A stretch of 64,000 nucleotides of DNA, taken from NCBI GenBank assembly GCA_032718475.1, contig JAUCBJ010000193.1:1-64000 (forward strand), in the 5' to 3' direction. Position numbers and translations under genes: made by a program. The notes under the pieces were generated by a model. It was not told the DNA's origin. It searched no databases and saw only the letters and a list, made by a program, of their open reading frames with translations. This DNA comes from Nemertoderma westbladi (lineage: Eukaryota; Xenacoelomorpha; Nemertodermatida; Nemertodermatidae). Shown piece by piece: positions 11,195 to 23,859 of this stretch (positions within the stretch are counted from its first letter, which is position 1; each line of letters begins with the position of its first letter).

Positions 11195-13670
11195 AGTACC
11201 GGTACCGGTATTGACATGGCTGCATGGTCTGATGGTAACACATTGGCTGAGTGATGGGGCAATGAAATGATATAATTCTGGAGAATCACCGATTATACGA
11301 ATACTGTGTTGTGCTGCTGTGTACTGGCTGACTGGTGCTGGTCAGCTCCAGCTGGTGTATGGCAGTATGGCTGATGGCTGTATGGTATGCCGAAAAATAA
11401 TTTCTAGTACCGGTATTATGCAGTTATGTATTATGTTCCAAACTAATCCAGTAGGCTAATCCATAATCAGACTGTCAGATGTTTTAAACTGTTAAAGAGA
11501 GAACCCAGAACAATAAATTTTATTAACGAATGGCGAATGGCTTGAAAATGTGTTTTTAACAGTTTAATGTTTTTTTAGGCCTATGTTATTTAAAAAATTT
11601 TCTAGTACCGGTATGTTAGTACTGTAGTACCGTATTGGGCATTGGCGCGATTTCGGACCCGCCACTGGCAGACTGGCGCAGTTTAATGGCACTATCCAGC
11701 TACGGTATCTGGCGCAAGTTTTGGAAGTATTGCAGTCAGGCACCTCTGCTCTGCCTCTGCGACTCTGCCGCTCTGGCTCCAGCCTCCATGTTTATTATTG
11801 TTGCTTACCTTACTCATTCTTCCTTCGTGCTGATGCAGTGCTGGCTGTGCGGCTGCTGTCCGTCACTCCGTGTCCTAGTGCTGTACCGGTACAGCTGTAG
11901 TCAGGTAGTGTCCTTGAAAGTTCTGAAGTTAGGAATTGTCCAGGTACTGACTGACTGAGGTAGCCTCCTATCTGTGACCTGCGCTTGGTTGCTTGGGATA
12001 AGATAGAACTATCTGACTGTCAGATTGTGGACAATAATACAGTAATAGCTGAATAGCAGAATCTGAGAATAGCCTACTGCTGTACTGCCTGACTGCAGTA
12101 CTGTAGGTAGGCGCGTTCTGGCGTTTGACTAAAAACACAGACCGTCAGCCATACCGACACCTTTCGCATACCACCGTCACTGACAACAAAAGATACAAAC
12201 CGACACAAAGCTGCAAAGCGACAGGTGAAATCGCAAACCGACAGTATGCCGACAAGTTTGGCAATGTTAGTAAACTCTTTCAGTACATGATTATACAATT
12301 TTAATTTCCAGTCCAAATAGCGCCTTCATAAATTATCTGTTTTAAATTATTATATTGCATAACGTAATGGTTGAAATCATTAACGTTTTTCACAAGTCGG
12401 TGTGTTGCTATTATTATTAGTTTTTGCGGTGGTAGTCAGAGGTAGTCAGACTTGTCGGTGGTATGTACTTCTGCGGTTTCCGTTCGTGTTCTCTGGCATA
12501 CTGTCTGACTGTACAGTACAGTACAATGCCGAAATTTATTACTTTACATATCTGCATAGCTACACAATTGTGTGCAGTAATTGGTATTTACCTACATGGC
12601 GTGAACATGAAGGAATAAGTGAAACATGAAACAACGGAAGCTCCTTTCTCTCTTGGCTATTACCTGGAAAGAAGGGATGCGAAACACGAACCCCCAAGTA
12701 TGACCACTTTATAACTATTCAACCCTTCAATCCCCATAAGCCAGGTTGATATTGTACCTTTAGATTTGCGTAAGGTCTAAAGTGTCCGTTTGTGTTTGTT
12801 TCTGCGCCTCTGCAGCTCTGCTTTAACAGAAGACTTGTTAGCGCTTTTAGTAAATTATGTTCTTTCACTCTCAATTTTCATATATTTTGACTCTTTTCTG
12901 TTACTTAATAACCCATGCAAAAATGAAGGCAAGATGTCCGGTCTGATACAATAAACGGGATTGCGCTAGTGTACCTGTCAACAAGGGCCGCTCACTGTAT
13001 CTGTTTATTTACCCTTTTTCCCTTCGATGCATTGATTTACTCTATATTTCACTTAGTTCAATACGGTATTTGATTATCTATTGTATTTGACTGAGATACT
13101 ATACCGGGAGGGTGTGACAACACAGTATAACAAACAAATGACTGACTAATTAATTCTGTAAGAACTCAAGTCTGGTGATTGTGTTTCCCTTTAGAGGAAA
13201 CGTATAGTGACAAGTCTTTGGGTCTAATTATATTGATATCACTACAGTATTCAATTTGTGACAACTCTCAATCGTCATGTAATTAATAATAAGAGCTTTG
13301 CTTATATTAATGGTCTGAAATATCGCCATATATTAATTATTTAGTAAGTCAGAGATATGACAACACACAAATCTGATACTATTGTCCAGATTATCACTGA
13401 TACTTAGTTACAGCAACCCACCTGTTGTGGCGCGTGTAAAACCTCCTTGATTACGTAATATCGGCGATATATTAAGCAAATAATAAAGATAAATTGAATA
13501 GACCAGTAGAATATACAATGTAGCGATGAATAATTATAATTCAGCTCGTGAACAAATAAGCTAAATGAATTATTGGGGATACCACTTACATATTTTACGG
13601 GTAATGTAAAGTAGGAATATAAGTCATATAAAGTAGAATAGACATAATAAAAAGTAACCGGAAAAAATAA
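11195..13670. other. Non-coding intergenic DNA
   Basis: Short open frames occur on both strands with no recognisable domains, no good splice borders and strong compositional drift. I see no gene to report. Confidence 0.4.
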
Positions 13671-13673
13671 CGT

Positions 13674-14184
13674 TTATTTTCGGGTTCCTTTTCTTTCTGA
13701 GGGTCGCTTGCGACGTTTCGGTGGCCGGGAGCCATTACCAGGTACCGGAGGTGGAGAACCTTGCACTTGTAGACCCTCAGTGGCGGAAGGATGAAGTTCC
13801 AATGAGTCAGAAGGGGTGCGACAGTTCGTACAGTCGATCCACCAGTAGATGTTCCCGGTTAAGGTTCGCTAACCACGGTTGATGTGGGAACAAGATAGCG
13901 CAATATCCTTCCTTACATAGGCTAACGTGATCGCGCAATCCGCTCTTTAGGCATCCCATAATCTGATATATTTCAGAAGGGATATTTCGTCGTCCCTTTG
14001 GGTCGAGTCGAAAGATATTTGACTTTATTACATGGTCGAGATACTTCTGCAGGGGCTCGACTTCGGTATCGTCGAGGGGATTAACCAAGGATAGAAAATC
14101 CACGCTGCAGGCGGGATGCTCGGTTTCGTTACACAATGTCAACCGAGCGAGACAAAATCCGGGTGGTCCTGAGTCCCATAGCAC
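13674..14184 (-). CDS. Unrecognised ORF, paralogous to the one at 37328
   Basis: A 125-codon minus-strand frame (14184-13807) shows a segment FLSLVNPLDDTEVEPLQKYL...IKSN. This resembles a plus-strand ORF at 37328-37615 (FFPLIDPLDLVELEQLQKHL...VKSN). Shared positions include PLD, E-x-E/Q-LQK-x-L and KSN-x-FR. Two separate loci preserving this pattern argue that the frame was once coding. After its stop, an overlapping frame continues to 13674. It encodes a Pro-rich and then strongly basic tail (RPPKRRKRPSERK, a likely nuclear localisation signal), so a one-base frameshift near 13810 may have split the gene. The function is unknown. It lies beside a 634-bp direct repeat, so an origin in a mobile element is likely. 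Confidence 0.45.
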
Positions 14185-14658
14185 TGGAATGAAGAGGACG
14201 TCTTTAGTGGTAATTATCCCGAATTAAAGTCTTTGTTTGATCAGCTCGACCGGGAGGAGCGATAATCCATTCATCAATATTGTCGCATATGGGCTCTACG
14301 ACGTGAGTTTACAACATCGGAGCATTCACAAATAAATTGGGGTTAGAGATGTCGGCGTCGAGAGGTATCGGTCGGGTTTGACTGTAAGCGACACCGAAAA
14401 CGCTTCACAGACCCAGACGTGTGAATACGTGCTTTACTTTGGAACCCTTCCATTAAAGTCCGGACCGCGGGTTGGACCAAAGAAGGTGATTCGCGTTCGT
14501 CGTTCAATCGTCCACGCTACGTCCGCTCTTCGTCCATATGTCCATACGGTGCGACATACTCTGAGAGTGAGTTCGATAGATTCACCAGTGAGATCAGCCG
14601 TCATCGTATCCATCATCTCCGCATGCTGTTCCCGAGAATCTCGTTTATCGGAAGAGGG
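14185..14658 (-). other. Possible upstream remnant of the unrecognised ORF
   Basis: Open frames overlap on both strands (14378-14695 plus, 14434-14733 minus). The minus frame could be a broken upstream part of the gene at 14184-13674, since it has the same orientation. There is no recognisable domain, so I make no functional claim. Confidence 0.2.
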
Positions 14659-15292
14659 TGTTTCAACATATCGAGGTGCGAGTTTGAGTATATGACTGCA
14701 ACGGGGGTAGGCGATCGTCACCTCCCTACTCAAACAGCCACACGCCGCGACACAGTCCCTGATCGATCCCTTAGCGGCGAGACTCGAGTTTGCAACTACC
14801 AGCGGTACCGAAGCATCGTGGCTACATGCTAAACTCTCATCAAGCCAGGGAGGCGGGGAACTGGTCCGGAGCCAGATGTGTTTGCTACAATCCTCGCATC
14901 AATGAAAGGTTGGACAATTGTATACGCTTCACACGAACTCACACGATATATTTATTTATTCACACGATTTAGCTTAATTTATAGTCATTTGCGTATTTTA
15001 ATTTAGTTTAAAGTCAAAATACGGTTCAAAAGACATAAATATTTACCAGAATGTCACTGTTTTGTGTATCCATGATAACAGGTTGAGTTTCTGTAATGAA
15101 AACTGTGCTAAGAGGTTGCATTCACAGTTATACGGACACCATTTGTGTTTTCAGAGAAACACGTTGTTTCGGTTTTTATTAATCCAAATTGTTCGGCGAC
15201 ATGTTGGTAAATGTAGAAATTAGAACGCTCAGCTCTCACACTTATTTCACACTAGTAACTACTGTAATAGTTATTTGATTATTTATAGCGAT
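14659..15292. repeat. 634-bp direct repeat, left copy
   Basis: It begins TGTTTCAACATATCG and ends TTTATAGCGAT. It is repeated almost unchanged at 18514-19148, with scattered substitutions and small indels. The two copies bracket a truncated LINE. TG at the left edge and a purine-rich GGAAGAGGG just before it recall an LTR, but the right edge is not CA, so LTR identity is unproven. Confidence 0.75.
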
Positions 15293-15427
15293 TGTTCGCG
15301 CTTTCAGACCTTTGGCAGTTTAACCCACCAAATTAAGATGTCTTCTAGATATTAAATCGGTTTTTAGTCTACATATGACAAGTATTTGATTCACTACACT
15401 AGTCGAAACCAATCCGTGCGCGACCAT

Positions 15428-18400
15428 TCACTGGCTGGTCCTCACGGCGAAAGCAATGTCCTGCAAAGCAGAGGCGATTTTGTCTAGTGTCAAGCTTGGG
15501 GGAACCAATGAGACACCTCCAATGTTATATAGTGTCTGGTTGGAGATGTGTGCATTGTACTTGACACAATGAACCCGGCGTAGCATTCTTGTGAATGTGC
15601 CATCCAGAGATTTGGTGTCCTCAGCAGTTAGAGCCCAGCATGGACTCCCGTAGAGGAGTACTGGAACTACTGCTGCTCTAAATAGTCGGACCTTAAGTTT
15701 CCGATTAATTCTCGGTGACTTCCAAATCCTGGAAAGCCTATTCAAGGCTGCCCATGCCTTTCCCTTACGTATTCGAAGGTCCTCACCTGACTTCCGGATC
15801 CATGATCCCAGGTAACAGAAGTCGTCCACATGCTCAAGCATACCATCCTTTGAGCTTATGCTCATCCGATCAGAGACTTGCTGAGGACTTTCAAAGTTAA
15901 CTGTCAAAATTTTGGTCTTTCTGGAGTTAATAAAAAGACCAACACTAGAAGCAGCATGTTCTAATGAGCTGAGGAGCCGTTGGGCTCCCTCTAATGTTTC
16001 TGAGAGTACTCCTAAGTCATCAGCAAAGTCTAGATCAGTTAGGTACTTGGCAGGATTTCCTCGACTTCTGGAGCCAGTAGGTGAAGTTATCATCACCCCA
16101 TCATCATTATAATGATCTAAGGACATGCGTAGAACATAGTCAACCACAATAATGAACAAGAATGGTGCAAGTGTGTCTCCTTGGAGGACGCCCCATAACA
16201 CTTCAAATGGTTCTGTGTCACCGTCAACAGTAGACACAAATGTTGTCGAACCATCGTATACTGATCTGATTGCTGCAATAATTTCAACAGGAATCCCATA
16301 TAATGAAAGTATGCTGAACATACGTGAGCGAGAGACTGAATCAAAGGCCTTGAAGAAGTCAACAAAGATAACAGCCAGATGCCTGTCTTTCTTTTTTGAT
16401 AACTCTTCAATTATCCTTCTAAGTGCCAAAATGGGCTCCATGGTCCCACGACCTTTACGGAAACCATTCTGATTTCCACGGAGCAGTCTCTCAATGGGAT
16501 CCCTGATGCGATTTAATAGAATCCTATTGTATAGCTTTGCAGCAATCGAGATCAATGAGATTCCCCGAAAAGAACCATAGAGTGTTAGGTTGCCCTTCTT
16601 GGGAACTGGCACCAACTTATTTGTTTTCATTTATTGTGGGACTCTTGTTGTTCGGTACATGTCTACTATGATGGGATAGATGAGCTTTAAACACTCAGGT
16701 ATTTTAAAGACCTCAGGGGGAACACCATCTACTCCACTGGCACGATTGGTCTTAATGCTCTTTGCAGCAGCCTTCACTTCTGCAAAGGAGATATCGCCAA
16801 TGGGAATATCTGGGAGTACAGACTCAGACACTTTTACTTCTATAAAGTTATCAGGCAATACCCTGTCATTATTGAGGAGCTTTTCAAAGTGGGCTTTCCA
16901 ACCATTGAGGCGATCGGCTGGTGATTCAGCCTTAACCTTGGTGTTTGGTTGGCTTTTCCGCCCAGTAAGCAGATTGATCGATTTCCATGCCTGGGATGAT
17001 TGCCTGCTGTCGTCAGCATCATTGATGGCATCAACCTGTTGGTTTATTAGCTCCTGTAGATTAGCAGAGTACTGCCTGTTCAGGGACCTAGATGCAGCCT
17101 TAACTGCATTCTTGGCCGCTGTAGTCTGTTGAGTCGGGACTCTTTCTGCGCCTTATGAAGGTCATTTCGGCACTTCTGAATTTTGTTGTCAGTCCAGGGG
17201 GCCCTTTTCCTGTTTCGAGGGTATACAGGAACTGTTTCTGCAGCTGCTAACTTAACTGCTTCTGTAAAGGCAGTATAGCCCTCACAGTGATCTGCCGCCT
17301 CAGAGGCAAGAGCCTCATACCTGTTGCTCAGCTGTAGTGTGAAGCTGGATCTCACACTTGGCTGTTGCAACAGAGAGGACCAGTCATGCCGCGGCAAGGC
17401 AGATTTCGTTGTTCTGCTAGCACGCAGACTAAGTCTTACCTTGGCCACAATAAGGCGGTGATCACTGGAGAAGGGTCGAAGTGTAAATGCATTACAGTCT
17501 TGTATAGAGCTCCTGTATTTCCTACGAAACAGAATATGGTCTATCTGGGACTTGTGACCACTGGGTCCACTATGAGTCCATAGCTTTCCAGTTCGCTTCT
17601 TGAACTGGGTTCCAGCCGAAAACAATCCATTTCCAGAGATAAAATCCTGAAGATGGACAGAATTTCGGTTAACACTATTGCTATAGACCCAGGGCGATGT
17701 AGGTGATTGATGCAGACTTGCATTAAAGTCTCCCAGGAATGTTAAGAATGCATGCTGATCCACTCCATCAGTAGCTGCTTGTAGATTGTGGTAGAAATTT
17801 TCCACCTCCTCTACAGGGGCAACACTAGTTGGAGAGTAGCTCACAATCAGAACCACCTTAGGAAACTTCTTAGCCAGTCTTCCAGAACATGAGAAGTGGC
17901 AACGGATGATGCGGTTAGAGATTTGGTCTATTTTGTCCAATGCTGCATGTGCAGTTGGATTCATCAATAGACCAATTCCACCATTGCCACTATGATCTGC
18001 TGACGCGAGGGCGAGTCGCCAACCGCCCCCATGTCCTTAATCAGAACCTCATCAGTCTGTCCAGTCTGCATTCGGTGCTCTTCAACACCCACTGCGCTAA
18101 GAGAAAGCTTATCTGCCAAGGCAGTCAGCTCACCTTGTCGCATTGGGGACCCGAGTGTTAGGGTGTTTACTGAGGCTAGTCTGATGGCTTTGTTGGTCGG
18201 GGTGGAACATGAGAGTAGCCTCCAACTCCAGAATCCCTCTCCCCATCACAATCTGGCCTTCCTGGTGACCCAGGGTTTGGGCCAGAAAGGTCATCAGGAA
18301 AGGGACTCAAAGAATTGTTGGCTGCTCTCTCTCCAGTAGGGGGTGAGACAGGCAGCCGGTCAGGAGTTAACTGACGCATGTGAGGCCGATTGTGTCCGGT

Positions 18401-18502
18401 AATTCCACTGGCTTCTAGTGGCCGGACCTCCGCATTGCTAATGTAATCCATAGTGGGGGTTGGGGGGTGCTTTTTTGCCGAGTCAGCTCTCGGGGCAAAT
18501 AC
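15428..18502 (-). pseudogene. Non-LTR retrotransposon copy A, truncated at both ends
   Basis: It is nearly identical to the intact LINE ORF at 42297-38980 (copy B). It holds AP-endonuclease and reverse-transcriptase domains with the FADD box (LDFADDLGVL). Its breaks, by comparison with copy B, are: a nonsense TAA just before MKTNK near 16630; a one-base deletion near 17126; a one-base deletion near 18028; and a 24-bp deletion near 18181. Unlike ordinary 5' truncation, it also lacks the 3' end: it stops at CACTGGCTGGTCC (about 15428) without the family's 3' UTR and TAC tail. It ends at 18502, inside the 5' region. The copy is dead. Confidence 0.9.
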
Positions 18503-18513
18503 ATTTCTCGGGG

Positions 18514-19148
18514 TGTTTCAACATATCGAGGTGCGAGTTTGAATATATGACTGCAACGGGGGTAGGCGGACGTCACCTCCCCAATCAGACAGCCACACAC
18601 CGCAACACAGTCCCTGATCGATCCCTTAATGGCGAGACTCGAGTTCGCAACTACCTGCGGTACCGAAGTATCGTGGCTATATGCTAAACTCTCATCAAGC
18701 CAGGGAGACGGGGGACTGGTCCGGAGCCAGATGTGTCTGCTACAATCCTCGCATCAATGAAAGGTTGGACAATTGTATACGCTTCACACGAACTCACACG
18801 ATATATTTACTATTCATACAATTTAGCTTAATTTAAAAGTCATTTGTGTATTTTAATTGAATTTAAAGTCAAATACGGTTCAAAAGACATATTTAATATT
18901 TACCAGAATGTCACTGTTTTGTGTATCCATGATAACAGGTTATGTTTCTGTAATGCAAACTGTACTAACGGTTGCATTCAAAGTTATACGGACACCATTT
19001 GTGTTTTCAGAGAAACACGTTGTTACGGTTTTAATTAATCCAAATTGTTCGGTGACATGTTGGTAAATGTAGACATTAGAACGCTCAGCTCTCTCACTTA
19101 TTACACACTAGTAACTACTGTAATAGTTATTTGATCATTTATAGCGAT
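18514..19148. repeat. 634-bp direct repeat, right copy
   Basis: This is the second copy of the repeat at 14659-15292, in the same orientation. It starts 11 bp after the end of LINE copy A. See the left copy for its edges. Confidence 0.75.
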
Positions 19149-19519
19149 ATTTAATTTGGGTTGTATTAATTTTGGTTATTATTATTAATTTGTATTAAAT
19201 ACAAAAGTTTTGAAATTTTTTCGCATATTTCTATGCTGGTAACGTCACACAAATCCGCTTCCACGATTGAGTATTGTCGTTGGTAATTAGTCACTTATTT
19301 TGAATTATTTAAGTTTTAAGTGAAATAATTTACTGTTAAATTAAATTGTTGCACATGTGGCCATCATATGCAACGTAAAATTAACAAAAGTGCACTTGTA
19401 GTCTAATACTAATACTAATACCTATGCTATATTAAATGGCTAATAAATGAACATGTTTATGTTGACGTAACCTCAGCCAATAGCAAACCTTCTTTTGATC
19501 GAGCAACAGCCAATCAAAA

Positions 19520-21976
19520 AGCTCAATATAAAAGTGAATTGGGTGCCTCCCTGCAAGAAATTAATTTACAATGTGCTGATTGTAGTAATGTATTCTGTAA
19601 TTGCAAAAACCATTTAGATGCGTTACAAATATATATGTTTGATATTTTGGGGGCAATTGACAGTGCGGTGCAATGTTTACCATGGTTGGGCGGGGGTACC
19701 AATAATAATGGCAACAATATTCCGCCACCTCTCCCAGGTTGGAATGAACACGTGAGACCCTTTAAGGAAGAATCAGTATTCTGGCATAGTGTGTGGGTGT
19801 CTGCTGGGAGACCGGATGCGTCCAATAATCTGTTTCATTTGCGCCAGAGGTCCCGTGCTCAGTACAAATACGCAGTTCGTAGGTTGAAAAACAGTGTAGA
19901 TGTAGTAAAACGTGATAAATTCATGCAGGCATGTTTCTCGAAAGACTGTGATATCTTTGCAGAAATCAGAAAGTTGCGCGGGAACCAAAAAGAGACCAGT
20001 CATTTAATTGATGGTGAATCTTCACCTGAGGCTATTGCAGAAAAATTCGCGTCTATTTATTCCTCGTTATTCAATAAGGATTATAAGTCGGACTTCACAG
20101 AGATTGAGTCCAATATTCTAGAATCGCTTAGAGGCGTAAACATTGAAAGTGAGAGAGTAACTCGCGGCATGGTTCGGGCAGCCTTATACAAGTTACAGCC
20201 CAAGAAAACCGATGTGAGTGGTATGTTCACCTCAGACTGCTTGAAACATGGTGGTTCTGAAATTATAGATCATTTATGTACCCTGTTCAATGGGTTTCTT
20301 GTACACGGATATGTGCCACCGTTCCTATTATCAGCTTCTCTTGTTCCGCTCATAAAGGACAAACTCGGTGATATTTCAACCTCCAGCAATTACAGAGCTA
20401 TTGCAATCGCATCCTTAGTGCTCAAAGTTCTAGAATGGGTGATGCTAATCTCCCAAGGTCATTGCTTGGCCGTAGATGATTTACAATTTGGGTTTCAGAA
20501 GCAGTCTAGTACGACAAGTTGCACATGGGCGGCCTCCGAAGTCCTCGGGTTCTACAGACGGTTCAATACGCCTGTATTTGGTTGCCTTTTAGATTTGAGT
20601 CGGGCCTTTGACCTGGTTGAATGGGTTAAGTTGTTTATGGAGCTTCTAAAGAAGGGGTTCTCGCCTTTATTTTTAAGGTTATTAATGTTCACATACAGGG
20701 AACAATGTTGTAATGTCAAGTGGGGTTCCGCTAACTCGCGCAAATTTTCCATCACTAACGGCTGTAGGCAGGGTTCGGTGGCGAGCCCATTTTTATTCTG
20801 TATTGTTATTAACACGTTAATCGTCCGTCTCAGAAAATCTCGAGTTGGTTGTCACATTGGGTCTCGCTTTTTCGGTATATTTGTATATGCCGACGACATA
20901 CTTCTGCTGTGTCCATCAGTTCATGGTTTGCAGCATATGCTCAAGGATTGCGAATTATTTTCGAAGGATTTTAATATGGTATTTAGCACCAACACTAATA
21001 CAGATATAAGTAAATCGAAATGTATACCCTTTAATCGTTCTTGGTCTAAACCGTCTACAAACGTTACAGTAAATGAAGTTACATTACCATGGGTTAAGCA
21101 AGCGACATATTTAGGCAACACTCTGCACTATTCAGGTAGTTTCAATTTCGACATGCAATTAAAGCGCGGTAAATTTATTGGAAAACTTAAATGTCTTAAG
21201 CAAGAATTTAGCTTCTCACATCCATCCGTCTTGTTTATGTAATTTGCAAAGAATTTATGCAACTAGTTTTTATGGTAGTTCACTATGGGATTTTTCGTCA
21301 CATAATTTTTTGAAGATACTTAATTCATGGAATATTAATGTTAGATCAGTTTGGGGGTTGCCTTACAATACTCATAGATTCTTTGTGGAGGGTTTAGTAG
21401 ATTTCCCATACCCAAAGTCAATGATTTTTGGTAGGTTTGTACAGTTTATTACTAAATCTATTCTAAATAGCCCAAAACAATCTATACAATTTTTAGGTAA
21501 TCTTAATATTTTTGATTGTAGGTCAGTGAGCGGTGCAAATCTAAATTATATATCAACATCTATTGTTAATTCCCCGGTAGCCAGATTTCCAAATGTAAAG
21601 GAATGTTATAATTTTAAATGGTTCGGAGATAATTCGACTTACATAAATATGTGCAGGGAATTAGTTGATTGTAGATATACCTTGGAAGTACCAGGTTTTG
21701 AGCAGGATGAATTGGAAAATATTTTGCATTATATATGTACGGAATAGTAGCGTGATTTACGAATTAGTAAACTGATTGAGTCGTATTGTATCTCAGTAAA
21801 TGTGGCGGTTAACATTATCATTATCATTATTGTAACAGTTCATCTACTTACCCACCCTACTTTATTTGTGCTTAATTATGTAACTTTGTATGTACGCTGT
21901 ACTGTTATTTACTACTGTTTTTTGTATCTAACGTGTACGAAATTAACAATTAAATTAAATTAAATTAAATTAAATA
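19520..21976 (+). pseudogene. 5'-truncated LINE with a reverse transcriptase of a second family
   Basis: The frame at 19539-21242 encodes a reverse transcriptase. Visible blocks are SNYRAIAIASLVLKVLEW, the motif A region CLLDLSRAFDLV, motif B NGCRQGSVASPFLFCIV, and the catalytic box FVYADDILLLCPS. A frameshift near 21235 moves the C-terminal part into another frame (to 21747). No endonuclease domain is present upstream, so the copy is 5' truncated. The 3' end carries an (AAATT)n run at about 21950-21976, the microsatellite-type tail seen in CR1/L2/RTE-like LINEs. The clade is not resolved by eye. It is transcribed rightward, opposite to LINE copy A. Confidence 0.85.
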
Positions 21977-22335
21977 ATTACATACTCAATCGTAACCTTC
22001 TACAAGATGTTACTCTAGTTTGTAGGTTAGACTACTTGGCCTAACTCGTTGCCCGTAGTTACCATAACGTTCCCTTGCCAGTTCTAATAAACAAAGGCGG
22101 CCGGTTGGTCAATTGAAATAGTGTACTTTGGGTTTAAATGGGGGGTGGTAGTAGTCAACTCTTTTCTTTGGAGGTGCCGCTTCTGACTGCGTCACCGGTC
22201 CGCCACAAATTCCCCCGCAAGGTATACAACTCCGCAATGTCCGGCCCAGAGCCGCACGAGGGCCGACAAAACAGTAACGCGTCCCTATCTCACTTAATAT
22301 ATTTTCTCTCCCAGTCCATATAGTCCAGATATATA
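21977..22335. other. Spacer between the LINE and the BEL remnant
   Basis: No gene seen. A TATATTAA-rich simple stretch lies at about 22325-22365, overlapping the end of the BEL remnant. Confidence 0.4.
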
Positions 22336-23859
22336 TTAATATATATTAATATATGAGAATATATCCAGATATAGTCCATAGTGGATATCGTGTATCAACA
22401 TTGTTTGAATCTTGGGATCGAATATTAATATTGGGAACGTAGTGTCTCTAGAAATACGAGCGTTGGTAAGAAGACCTCCAACACAAATTAATCCATTAAT
22501 CATAGTACCTGAGAATTTATCCGACAATGGAGTCAAAGGATCGACGCTGAGTTGATTATATTCCTCAGGTCTCTCAAGTTTATGCGAAAGTCGTAACAGT
22601 TGTAAATTAGATTTATCAATTTCAGTGGGTGACAAGCCTACTACAGGTATATTATTAGTACTATATCTGTAGTGGAATAGTTGTTTCAGAATAGTTATAG
22701 CCATATATAATTTATCCCATGAGCTATAATGGTTCATGGCGCGGGCTATCAGTGGGGATAGACCTCCTTTAATATTAGGTAAGTCTGATTGATTTTGAAA
22801 TAATTGGGGGGTGTCTGGGACAGCTTCAGGCCGGGAGTGAATACTCAAAAGGGGGTCTGATTTTGGGCTGTCAGCTTTGTTTACATAATTATTGGTTACT
22901 GTGTCAATGGGCTCTCCATATTCGTTCGTATTAAATCGGGATATCGGTTGATTGTTGTCGGTGGATTTACTGGATTCACCGCAAAATTTGGAAAAAATTT
23001 TCGGGTTCTCCCACCGCGAATTCCTCCGTTTCCACAATACAACCTGGTTTAGGAGAATGGATGTAATTAGTCGTTATGTTTTCTGAATGAATGTGGTTGG
23101 ATGATATGTTCTCACTAGACATTCTTTCGTTTAAAGTCTTTATCGATGGGCCAGTGCAGAACCAACCGATTCTGGTCCTGCCAGAGTATGTGGTTAAAGG
23201 CAGAGGCGAACTAGGGAGTTTTTGTAAAATTTCCAGGGCCTCTGGCGCGTTCTGGCCGATTAATAATCGAACTCCGGGTCGATCGAGTTTATATCGCGGG
23301 ATGTTATTACGTTTCACAAAGTCATCGTTGTCCCAGTTATACACAGGTGCTTGACTATCGGTAAAGTTCTTAATCGCAACCACCTTGATGTTGTTTAATT
23401 TAGATATTTCATTTATATCACCAGGGTCAGATAAAGAAATTTTGTAATAATGAGTTTGTATAACTGATTGCCAGGTTTGCATTACGCCGGATAGATTTAA
23501 TTTCATTGGATGTCCATCTGCCTTGCTAAATAACTCCTCTGCAACGTCTTGATCAATGAAGGATCCAGAACTTCCTGTATCCATCAGGGCGTTTACGATG
23601 ACGCTACGATTGTTGCAGTGTAGTCAAACTTGCAAAATGGGAATTCTCTAACACCAAGCGATTTTGGGTCAGAGGTCTTTAAAGATGTATGACGGTTTAT
23701 AGGCTGTTCTGGGTGTAATGGTGGCTCATATGTGATGGCTGTACAGACCACTACATTATTGCAACTTTCCTCGTCCATAGAGAACTCGTCTGTATAGAAC
23801 TCCTGTTCGGTACTTCCCCTCATGTCATAAGGAAGGGGCAAATTGGTGCCCATCTTCAT
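22336..23859 (-). pseudogene. BEL/Pao pol remnant: protease joined to the pre-integrase region, RT missing
   Basis: Reading leftward, the first frames (23859-22976, with a frame change near 23590) hold a retropepsin-like aspartic protease of the DUF1758 type. Its active-site motif is MDTGSSGSFI, followed by the substrate-facing strand LLIGQNAPEAL and the GWFCTGP segment. After a frameshift near 22990-23040 a linker of about 100 residues leads to the segment that precedes integrase in BEL/Pao pol (SSWDKLYMAITILKQ ... ICVGGLLTNARI ... HDIHYGL). Reverse transcriptase and RNase H, normally 600-800 residues between these parts, are absent. No LTR was recognised next to it. It is a dead, internally deleted copy. 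Confidence 0.8.

Noticed and set aside
15715-16472. Plus-strand ORFs over the LINE copies (and the same ones in copies B, C and D)
   Set aside because: They are antisense shadows of the conserved LINE reading frame.
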